Source: CAVRAW01 sp963716135 (GTDB lineage: Bacteria; Planctomycetota; Planctomycetia; Pirellulales; JADZDJ01). Taken from it: a stretch of DNA of 64,000 bases. This document shows positions 57,417 through 64,000 of the stretch, one piece after another; position 1 is the stretch's first letter, and each line of letters begins with the position of its first letter. The position numbers and the translations under genes were made by a program. The stretch is from positions 3,410,001-3,474,000 of the forward strand of contig OY970289.1 in the NCBI GenBank assembly GCA_963716135.1, given 5' to 3'. A model generated the notes under the pieces. That model made no database searches. It was given only the letters and a program-made list of their open reading frames with translations, and had not been told where the DNA came from.

Positions 57417-58001
57417 ATGACCAAAGGCCGGCTGGAAGCGTTCAGCGACGGCGTGATCGCCATCATCATCACCATCATGGTTCTGGAGTTGCGAACACCC
57501 GAAGGGGCGGAACTGAGCGCGCTACAGCCGCTGGTGCCGGTGCTGTTGAGTTACGTGCTGAGCTTTGTGTTTTTGGGAATTTATTGGAGCAATCATCACC
57601 ATCTGCTGCAGGTGGTCCATCATGTCAACGGGCGCGTCCTGTGGGCCAATCTGCATTTGTTGTTCTGGCTGACGCTAATTCCATTTACCACGCGCTGGAT
57701 GGGGGACAGCCATTTTGCCACGGGGCCTGTGGTGGCTTATGGCGTGGTGTTGATTCTCGCCGCGTGCGCCTATTCGATCTTGGTGCGCGTATTGTTGGCG
57801 TATCATGAGCCTGATTCGCACCTGGCCCGGGCCATCGGCGGCGATTTCAAAGGCAAGCTCTCGATTGTGCTGTATGCCGCCGCCATTGGGCTGGCGTTCG
57901 TCGACCCGCGGATATCGTGCGCGATCTACGTGTTTGTCGCGGCGATGTGGCTGGTGCCCGATCGGCGGATCGAGCGAGTAATTGCGAAGCGCGAGAATTA
58001 G
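57417..58001 (+). CDS. TMEM175-like potassium channel family (DUF1211)
   Basis: 194 aa. The signature RLEAFSDGVIAIIITIMVLEL starts helix 1 with the FSD motif that lines the pore of TMEM175 channels. Six hydrophobic segments follow, ending AIYVFVAAMWLVP. Bacterial members are single-repeat tetramers that pass potassium. Inner membrane. It stands 47 bases after the VOC gene and 20 bases before the MFS gene. Confidence 0.85.
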   Translation: MTKGRLEAFSDGVIAIIITIMVLELRTPEGAELSALQPLVPVLLSYVLSFVFLGIYWSNHHHLLQVVHHVNGRVLWANLHLLFWLTLIPFTTRWMGDSHFATGPVVAYGVVLILAACAYSILVRVLLAYHEPDSHLARAIGGDFKGKLSIVLYAAAIGLAFVDPRISCAIYVFVAAMWLVPDRRIERVIAKREN

Positions 58002-58020
58002 TTGACCAGAGGAAAATTGC

Positions 58021-59451
58021 ATGGAATCTTCCGGCAGCCTGTCGCCACGCCTGACGCTCGTGCAGTGGCTGATCTGCGTCATCGCAGCGATTGGCTTTGC
58101 GTTCGACATTTATGAACTGTTAATGCTGCCGCTGATCTTGCGGCCGGCGCTGATGGAATTTCATATTCAGCCCGGTAGCCCGGAGTTTTCGAAGTGGGCG
58201 GGGATGTTGTTTTTCGTACCGGCGGTCGCCGGGGGCATTTTTGGATTGTTGGGCGGTTATTTGACGGATCGGCTTGGGCGGCGGCGCGTGCTCACGTGGA
58301 GCATTGTCATTTATGCGATATCCGCGTTCGCGGCGGGATTTTCCACGAGTCCGACGATGCTGTTGGTGCTGCGCTCGACGACGTTCATCGGCGTGTGTGT
58401 GGAGTTTGTGGCGGCGGTGGCGTGGCTGGCCGAATTGTTTCCCGAGTACAAGCGGCGGGAGCGAGTGCTGGGCTACACGCAGGCTTTCAGCTCGGTGGGC
58501 GGTTTGCTGGTGGCGCTGGCCAATGGACTGGCGGTGAAATGGGCCATCGAACTACCCGCCGTGCGATTGCCGGAATTCTTGAGCTCGCTGGGCACGATTG
58601 CCGAACCGCATGCCGCGTGGCGGTACACGCTGATGTCGGGTTTGATTCCGGCGATTCCGCTGATTTTGATCCGGCCGTTTTTGCCCGAATCGCCGGCGTG
58701 GCGCGAGAAGAAGCTGGCCGGCACGTTGAAGCGTCCGCGCCTGCGAGAATTGTTCGCTCCTGAGTTGCGGCGCACGACGATTGTGACCACGCTGATGTTC
58801 GCGCTGTGCTATGGGGCGGCCTTCGGCGCGATTCAGCAGATGCCGCAGATCGCTCCGGGGATGCCGGAGGTGATGGTGCAAACTGTGGGCAAGCCGCCGC
58901 CGGTGCAAAAGGCGATCGAGCAGACCGCGGCATCCAACTACGCCAAGGTGCAGGAAGTGGGCGGGCTAGCGGGGCGCATTTTGTTGGCGCTGTTGGTGGT
59001 GCGCATCGTTCGCCGCCGAGCGCTATTGCGAGTGTTCCTGTTGCCGGGTTTGATCGTGCTGCCGCTGGCGTTTGGCTACATGGCGATGAACAACCGCGTG
59101 CTCGGCAATATTGGCGGCTGGCAATTCACGCTGTTCGACGTCGGGATTTTCCTGAGCGGGCTATTCACCGTGGGCCAATTCAGCTTCTGGGGAAATTATT
59201 TGCCGCGCGTCTATCCTTTGCACCTGCGCGGCACCGGAGAAAGTTTTGCGGCCAACATTGGCGGGCGGATGATCGGCACCTCGTTTGCCGCGCTGGCCAC
59301 GTTCGTCGCCGCGCAAAAGTTCGTGCCTGGGCCCGACTATGCCGCCAAAATGGCCTTCACCGCCGCGAGCATTGGCTTCGGGGTGTATCTTCTGGGGCTG
59401 ATATTGTCGTGCTTCCTGCCGGAGCCGAAGCACGCGCTGATGGATGATTGA
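58021..59451 (+). CDS. Major facilitator superfamily transporter
   Basis: 476 aa with about 12 hydrophobic segments. MFS signatures include GGYLTDRLGRRRVLTW between helices 2 and 3 and ALFPEY-like ELFPEYKRRERVLG later in the N-half, plus RPFLPESPAWREKK in the central loop. Such loops occur in sugar/organic-acid porters. A long insertion near residues 280-320 lies in the second half. Substrate unknown. Its last 21 bases are duplicated beyond a short inserted element (59452-59536). Confidence 0.85.
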   Translation: MESSGSLSPRLTLVQWLICVIAAIGFAFDIYELLMLPLILRPALMEFHIQPGSPEFSKWAGMLFFVPAVAGGIFGLLGGYLTDRLGRRRVLTWSIVIYAISAFAAGFSTSPTMLLVLRSTTFIGVCVEFVAAVAWLAELFPEYKRRERVLGYTQAFSSVGGLLVALANGLAVKWAIELPAVRLPEFLSSLGTIAEPHAAWRYTLMSGLIPAIPLILIRPFLPESPAWREKKLAGTLKRPRLRELFAPELRRTTIVTTLMFALCYGAAFGAIQQMPQIAPGMPEVMVQTVGKPPPVQKAIEQTAASNYAKVQEVGGLAGRILLALLVVRIVRRRALLRVFLLPGLIVLPLAFGYMAMNNRVLGNIGGWQFTLFDVGIFLSGLFTVGQFSFWGNYLPRVYPLHLRGTGESFAANIGGRMIGTSFAALATFVAAQKFVPGPDYAAKMAFTAASIGFGVYLLGLILSCFLPEPKHALMDD

Positions 59452-59557
59452 CGCGGGTGCCTGGGGTCGAACGCAGTGAGCCCCCAGCGGCCAAGATTCC
59501 GGGGGCTCGCGGACTCGACCCCGGCCACACCCGCCGCACGCGCTGATGGATGACTGA
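59431..59557. repeat. MITE-like inverted-repeat element flanked by 21-bp direct repeats at the MFS 3' end
   Basis: 59431-59451 (CACGCGCTGATGGATGATTGA) is repeated at 59537-59557 with one change. Between lies an 85-bp insert with GGGGTCGA / TCGACCCC and GAGCCCCC / GGGGGCTC arms, and a closing CCGGCCACACC end like the moaC element (28109-28126). Confidence 0.75.
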
Positions 59558-59673
59558 TCGGGCGGCCGGCGGTTTGTCGCCCGCGCGGCGAGATACAAAT
59601 TGACTGTCGCGGGGCCGAGTTTCTACAATGCCATGGCGAGATTTCTTGTCCTGGCCCGTTCAAGGGAGATGCC

Positions 59674-60903
59674 ATGCGTTTGTTAAGGCTTCTATTGGCA
59701 TTGTCAATGTGCGTGGCGATCGTTTCGTGTTGGGGATGCTCGGGGGGCAATGATCCCAATACGATCAAAATCGTTTCGAGCTTGCCGCGCACCGGCAGCG
59801 CAAAGCAGCAGACCGACACGATGATCAACGCCATTCGGATGGCGCTGGAAGAAGCGAATTACAAAGTCGGCGATTTCACCATCCGCTACGACGACCTCGA
59901 CGACGCCACCGCCTCGGCCGGCCAGGCCACGGGAGACCAGGAAACCGCCAACGCGCTGAAGGCCGCCAACGATCCCAACGTGATGGCGTACATCGGTCCG
60001 TACAACTCCGGCGTGGCGAAAATGTCGATGCCCATTTTGAATCAGGCCGGGCTGCTGATGATCAGCCCGGCGAATTCGGCGGTCGGGCTAACCAAGCCGG
60101 GACAAGGGGAACCGGGCGAGCCGAAGCGCTACCGGCCGACCGGAAAGGTGAATTATTTCCGCGTGGTGCCCGCCGACGATCTGCAAGGCGCCGCTGCCGC
60201 CCATTGGGCCCGTGACATGGGTCTGAAGAAGGTCTATATCCTGGACGACAAAACGGTGTACGGCAAAGGGCTGGCCGACATTTTCGAAAAGCAGGCCCCA
60301 GCGTTGGGCATCAAAGTGGCCGGCCGCGACAGCATCGATGCCACGTCGCAGGAGTTCCGCTCGAAGATCACCGACATCATGTCGCTTGAGCCCGATCTGG
60401 TTTATTACGGCGGGACGACGCAAACCAAAGGGGGCCAGCTTTGCAAGGAATTGTTCGAGGCCGGCTTCACCGGCAAGATGATGGTGCCCGACGGTTGCAT
60501 GGAGGAGGCGTTCATTCAGGCGGCCGGTCCGGAAGCGAACAACGGCAAAGTGTTTTTGACCTTCGGCGGCGTGCTGCCGGAGAATCAGGTGGGCAAGGGA
60601 AAAGAATTTGTGGATAAGTACAAGGCCAAGTACGGGCGCATGCCGGAGGCGTACGCGATTTACGCCTACGAGGCGGCGAATGTGGCGCTCGACGCGATCC
60701 GCACCGCCGGTAAGAAAGATCGCGCCGCCATTGTGGACGCCTGCCAGGCGATCAAAGATTATCCGGGCGCATTGGGCACGTGGTCGTTCGACGAAAATGG
60801 GGACACGACGCTTACGCAAATGAGCGGCAGCACGATCCAACACGGCAAATTCACCTTCGTGAAGCTGCTGGGCGCAGATAAAGAGAAAGACAAAAGTAAA
60901 TAA
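59674..60903 (+). CDS. Branched-chain amino acid type ABC transporter substrate-binding lipoprotein
   Basis: 409 aa. Lipoprotein signal MRLLRLLLALSMCVAIVSC with CWGCSG following. Periplasmic-binding type I fold (Leu/Ile/Val-binding family): TIKIVSSLPRTGSAKQQTD, DPNVMAYIGPYNSGVAKMSM, KKVYILDDKTVYGKGLAD and AIYAYEAANVALDAI. Probable ligand is an amino acid or small organic acid, by family. First gene of a liv-type operon; a 28-bp palindrome follows before livH. Confidence 0.92.
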   Translation: MRLLRLLLALSMCVAIVSCWGCSGGNDPNTIKIVSSLPRTGSAKQQTDTMINAIRMALEEANYKVGDFTIRYDDLDDATASAGQATGDQETANALKAANDPNVMAYIGPYNSGVAKMSMPILNQAGLLMISPANSAVGLTKPGQGEPGEPKRYRPTGKVNYFRVVPADDLQGAAAAHWARDMGLKKVYILDDKTVYGKGLADIFEKQAPALGIKVAGRDSIDATSQEFRSKITDIMSLEPDLVYYGGTTQTKGGQLCKELFEAGFTGKMMVPDGCMEEAFIQAAGPEANNGKVFLTFGGVLPENQVGKGKEFVDKYKAKYGRMPEAYAIYAYEAANVALDAIRTAGKKDRAAIVDACQAIKDYPGALGTWSFDENGDTTLTQMSGSTIQHGKFTFVKLLGADKEKDKSK

Positions 60904-60910
60904 CTCGTTC

Positions 60911-60938
60911 AAGCCCAGGGGTTGCAACCCCTGGGCTT
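60911..60938. repeat. 28-bp perfect palindrome within the liv operon
   Basis: AAGCCCAGGGGTTG and its complement, no loop. It lies eight bases after the binding-protein stop. It could stabilise the upstream mRNA or lower livHMG expression. Confidence 0.8.
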
Positions 60939-60970
60939 GGCCTGACATCGATCTCTGACCACCGACCTGC

Positions 60971-61927
60971 ATGCTTTCTCCACTGCTGGCCGCCACCGAA
61001 GTTCTTTCCGGCTGGCAACTTTTCGTGCAGCAGTGCGTCAATGGGCTCACCTTCGGCGCATTGATCGCCCTGATCGCGCTGGGCTACACGATGGTCTACG
61101 GGATCATCGGCCTGATTAATTTCGCCCACGGCGATTTGTTCATGCTGGGGGCGATGTTCACGCTCACCTTGATCGAATGGTTCGGGCTGGATTCCACGAG
61201 CACGGGATGGGGGCCGGTGCTGGGCATTGCCGTGATGTTGCCGCTGGCGGCGGTTTTTTGCGGCGTGTTGAATTGGAGCGTTGATCGCATCGTGTACAAG
61301 CCGCTGCGGCAAGCGCCGAAGTTGGCCCCCTTGGTTTCGGCCATCGGCGTGTCGTTTGTGTTTCAAAACATCGGGCTGTTGTGGAAGGGCGTGGCCGATA
61401 TTCGCGTGCCGGGGCTGTTCTCGAAGGAAAACTTGCTGGGGGATTCGCCGCTGCAATTCACCGTGGCCGACCTGACGCTGATCGTCGTGGTAGCCGTGAT
61501 CATGATCGGCCTGACGGTGCTGGTGAAATTCACGCGATTGGGCAAGGCGATGCGGGCGACGTCGCAAAATCCGGTGGCGGCCCAACTGATGGGCATTAAC
61601 GTGGAGCGCGTGATCGGCGGCACGTTTGTCATCGGCGGCGCGCTGGCCGGTTTCGCCGCCGTGATCTACTGCCTGTACATCGGCACCATTCGCTACGACC
61701 TGGGCTACATGAATGGCTTGTACGCCTTCACCGCGGCCGTGCTGGGGGGCATCGGCAACATTCCCGGCGCGGTGCTGGGCGGCTTGGTGATCGGGCTGAT
61801 TCGCTCGTTGGCGATCGGCTACGTGGGGGACGAGTGGAAGGATCCGATCATCTTCGGCCTGCTGGTGGTGATTTTGGTGTTTCGGCCGTCGGGCTTGCTG
61901 GGGGAGCGCGTGCGGGAGAAGGTATGA
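60971..61927 (+). CDS. livH: Branched-chain amino acid ABC transporter permease LivH
   Basis: 318 aa with about eight hydrophobic segments. LivH family: LTFGALIALIALGYTMVYGI near the start, GLINFAHGDLFMLGA, AMRATSQNPVAAQLMGINVE (EAA-like loop) and AVLGGIGNIPGAVLGGLVIG. It forms the inner-membrane pore with LivM. The stop overlaps the livM start (ATGA). Confidence 0.93.
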   Translation: MLSPLLAATEVLSGWQLFVQQCVNGLTFGALIALIALGYTMVYGIIGLINFAHGDLFMLGAMFTLTLIEWFGLDSTSTGWGPVLGIAVMLPLAAVFCGVLNWSVDRIVYKPLRQAPKLAPLVSAIGVSFVFQNIGLLWKGVADIRVPGLFSKENLLGDSPLQFTVADLTLIVVVAVIMIGLTVLVKFTRLGKAMRATSQNPVAAQLMGINVERVIGGTFVIGGALAGFAAVIYCLYIGTIRYDLGYMNGLYAFTAAVLGGIGNIPGAVLGGLVIGLIRSLAIGYVGDEWKDPIIFGLLVVILVFRPSGLLGERVREKV

Positions 61928-63072
61928 AAGCGATTCGCAAACAACCCGCGTCAAGAAAATCAGCCTGGTTCCGCTGGGACGTGCTGACGTTCGCGGCGCT
62001 GGCGCTGTATCCGGTTGGGTGCGCGCTGGTCGGCGCGATGTTCCCGGGCCAGCTTGGCAGCAAATACGGATTCAATTTCGGCGATCAGCTTTCGTCGCTG
62101 TTTATTTACGGCATCTTGGCGCTGGCGCTGAATGTGGCGGTCGGCTATTCGGGCTTGCTGCAATTGGGGATCGCCGCGTTTTTCGCCATCGGCGTGTATA
62201 TCACGGGCATTTTGACGGTCGATTCTTACCCAATGCAGCTTGGCTTCACCGCGGCGCTGGTGTGCTCGATCGTCGGCACGGCTTTGATGGGGCTGATTCT
62301 CGGCGCTCCTTCGCTGCGGCTGCGCGGCGATTATCTGGCGATCGTCACGCTGGGCTTTGGCGAAATCGTGCGGTCGGTGCTCATTAACATGGAAGAAATC
62401 ACAGCGGGCACGCGGGGATTGAATCCGGTTCCGCATCCACATTTGCCGCAGTGGCTGGTGGGCTCGTTGGGCCAAATCGGCGTTGGGCCTTCGTGGACGC
62501 TCGATTATCGGCTGTTCTATTACCTGGCGCTGGTGCTGCTCCTGCTGGTGGTGTTGATGCTCGAGAACTTGGAATCGTCGCGGCTGGGGCGATCGTGGGT
62601 CGCGCTGCGTGAAGACGAGCTGGCCGCAAGCTGCATGGGCATTAACACCACTCGAGTGAAACTGTCCGCGTTCGCCGTCAGCGCCGGCCTGGCGGGGCTG
62701 GCCGGCTGTTTGTACGCCACGAAGCTGCAAAGCACCGCCGACCCGAACGCTTACGGCTTCAATCTTTCGATCACGATGTTGTGCTGCGTGATCTTGGGCG
62801 GACTGGGGAGCATCCGCGGCACGCTGTTGGGAGTGTTCGTGCTGATGGGATTCGACAAAATCGCTTCGCCGGCGATCGATACCGCGCTGCAAGATTGGGT
62901 GCAGGGTCTTCAAACCGCCGGCATGAACGTGCCGCAGTGGGCCGAGCGACTGCTGTCGTTCAGCAATTGGCGACTGATGATTTTTGGGTTGGCGCTGATT
63001 TTGATGATGCGCTTCCGGCCGGAAGGGCTTTTGCCGTCATCCAGAATGCAGCAGGAACTCCACCACGACTAA
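61924..63072 (+). CDS. livM: Branched-chain amino acid ABC transporter permease LivM
   Basis: 382 aa from ATG 61924. LivM features: YGILALALNVAVGYSGLLQL, LGIAAFFAIGVYITGIL, LRLRGDYLAIVTLGFGEIVR, the coupling loop RLGRSWVALREDELAASCMG and LGGLGSIRGTLLGVF. Partner of livH, overlapping by ATGA; livG follows after five bases. Confidence 0.93.
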   Translation: MKAIRKQPASRKSAWFRWDVLTFAALALYPVGCALVGAMFPGQLGSKYGFNFGDQLSSLFIYGILALALNVAVGYSGLLQLGIAAFFAIGVYITGILTVDSYPMQLGFTAALVCSIVGTALMGLILGAPSLRLRGDYLAIVTLGFGEIVRSVLINMEEITAGTRGLNPVPHPHLPQWLVGSLGQIGVGPSWTLDYRLFYYLALVLLLLVVLMLENLESSRLGRSWVALREDELAASCMGINTTRVKLSAFAVSAGLAGLAGCLYATKLQSTADPNAYGFNLSITMLCCVILGGLGSIRGTLLGVFVLMGFDKIASPAIDTALQDWVQGLQTAGMNVPQWAERLLSFSNWRLMIFGLALILMMRFRPEGLLPSSRMQQELHHD

Positions 63073-63077
63073 TAGTT

Positions 63078-64000
63078 ATGCCGTTATTGGATATCCAAAA
63101 CTTGACGATGCGATTCGGCGGACTGACGGCCGTCAAAGAAGTCGATCTTGCGGTCGAGGCGGACCACACGTTTTCGGTCATCGGGCCCAACGGCGCCGGC
63201 AAGACCACGGTGTTCAACGCCGTCACCGGCATCTATGAACCGACGGACGGAACGATTCACTTCAACGGCCGCCCACTTCAGCGTCTGTTTTCCTGGCGGG
63301 CAATGATGGCGTGGATTTTGATCGGTCTTGTATCGGGCGTTACGGCCGCGGTGCTCAGCGTGGATATCGACAGCTTGTGGAAGGCCACGATCAAGCAGCA
63401 CTACGACTACGACAAGAACACTTTCGATTCCGCCGGGGCCGTGCAAAGCTGGAAGGATTACATGCGGCATCCGAAATACGGCCGCATCTCGACGGCCGAA
63501 ATCGCATTTGTCGTGGCGACGCTGTTGGGATTCGCCGGCGCGGCGCTCATTTGGCGCCGATCGCGGCACACGCCCGACGTGATCGCGCTGGCGGGCATTG
63601 CGCACTTTTCAGAACATTCGTCTGTTTTCCGACATGACGGTGATGGAGAACGTAATGGTCGGCTTGGATCGCTTCCAAAGCCGCAACGTGCTGCGGATGA
63701 TGTTGCGCACGCCCGGCATCCGCCGGCAGGAAGAGGCCGCGAGGAATCAGGCCTGCGAGTGGCTGCGGTTTGTGGGATTGGAATCGAAGGCGAACGCCTT
63801 GCGCGCGAATTGGCGTACGGCGACCAGCGGCGGCTGGAAATTGCCCGCGCTCTGTCGAGCAAGCCGACATTGCTGCTGTTGGATGAGCCCGCCGCCGGCA
63901 TGAATCCGGCCGAAACGGTGGAACTGATGCAATTGATTCGCCGCATTCGCGAGCGCGGCATTACGGTGCTCTTGATCGAGCATCACATGAATGTGGTGAT
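63078..64000 (+). CDS. livG: ABC transporter ATP-binding protein LivG, partial, with membrane-like insert and two frameshifts
   Basis: Walker A is VIGPNGAGKTTVFNAVTG; near the right edge AYGDQRRLEIARALSS (signature-like LAYGxQRRLEIARAL) and LLLLDEPAAGMNP (Walker B) follow. Two compensating shifts lie near 63598 and 63801: between them the right frame is GIARTFQNIRLFSDM onwards. Between PTDGTIHFNG and GIARTFQNIR lie about 105 residues instead of the usual 15 or so, with two hydrophobic segments (AMMAWILIGLVSGVTAAVL and IAFVVATLLGFAGAALIW). The gene is cut by the window end. It energises LivHM; livF is expected next. Confidence 0.88.
   Translation, partial: MPLLDIQNLTMRFGGLTAVKEVDLAVEADHTFSVIGPNGAGKTTVFNAVTGIYEPTDGTIHFNGRPLQRLFSWRAMMAWILIGLVSGVTAAVLSVDIDSLWKATIKQHYDYDKNTFDSAGAVQSWKDYMRHPKYGRISTAEIAFVVATLLGFAGAALIWRRSRHTPDVIALAGIAHFSEHSSVFRHDGDGERNGRLGSLPKPQRAADDVAHARHPPAGRGREESGLRVAAVCGIGIEGERLARELAYGDQRRLEIARALSSKPTLLLLDEPAAGMNPAETVELMQLIRRIRERGITVLLIEHHMNVV

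Noticed and set aside
1..64000. tRNA or rRNA genes
   Set aside because: I looked for T-loop and acceptor patterns by eye and saw none that fold. A tRNA search program would be needed to exclude them.

Overview
The window is GC-rich bacterial chromosome, most likely from a planctomycete of the Pirellula type. The reasons are the DUF1501 plus DUF1549/DUF1553 gene pair, a Hanks-type Ser/Thr kinase, glycine-rich and Trp/Asn-rich exported proteins, and many short palindromic repeats between genes. This placement is an inference from gene content; there is no rRNA or recognised tRNA here to confirm it.

Layout. 1-4 kb: a frameshifted tRNA/poly(A) nucleotidyltransferase that runs off the left edge, and a translationally coupled pair of exported proteins. 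4-11 kb: addB-addA, the recombinational repair nuclease-helicase. 11-19 kb: a methyltransferase, an exported NADAR protein, DUF2007, the DUF1501/DUF1549 pair, then PilZ and CHAD proteins. 19-29 kb: a housekeeping block with ald, 5-formyl-THF cyclo-ligase, rsmG, the SRP RNA, dnaX-ebfC-recR, rpoN, nrdR, moaC and a methyltransferase. 29-33 kb: an AT-richer accessory island with a nuclease/DUF2075 helicase/S24 fusion gene split by an IS3-family element. 33-38 kb: repeats, a HTH-receiver regulator, a DEAD-box helicase and a DUF4160/DUF2442 pair. 38-50 kb: smc (three frameshifts), a FlgI-like HEAT lipoprotein, a kinase, a beta-helix lipoprotein, rsfS, bcp and a coiled-coil protein. 50-60 kb: a DUF853 ATPase-GNAT-VOC-VOC operon, an isoquinoline-oxidoreductase-like pair with a diheme cytochrome, a TMEM175-like channel and an MFS transporter. 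60-64 kb: a branched-chain amino acid type ABC transporter whose livG is cut by the right edge.

Three points matter most. (1) dnaX carries an in-frame A9G run (A AAA AAG) between its ATPase and C-terminal parts, and the -1 frame stops two codons later. This predicts a tau/gamma pair as in Thermus or E. coli. (2) Palindromic repeat elements have inserted in frame into moaC and its neighbour, and a related element sits at the MFS 3' end between 21-bp duplications. (3) The IS3 element disrupts a possible defence gene that would be about 795 aa if restored.

At least fourteen single- or double-base frameshifts fall in otherwise well-conserved genes, several in homopolymers (A6, G6, AAA). This is more consistent with residual sequencing or assembly error than with gene decay. 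I annotate such genes as one CDS across the shift and state where the shift lies.
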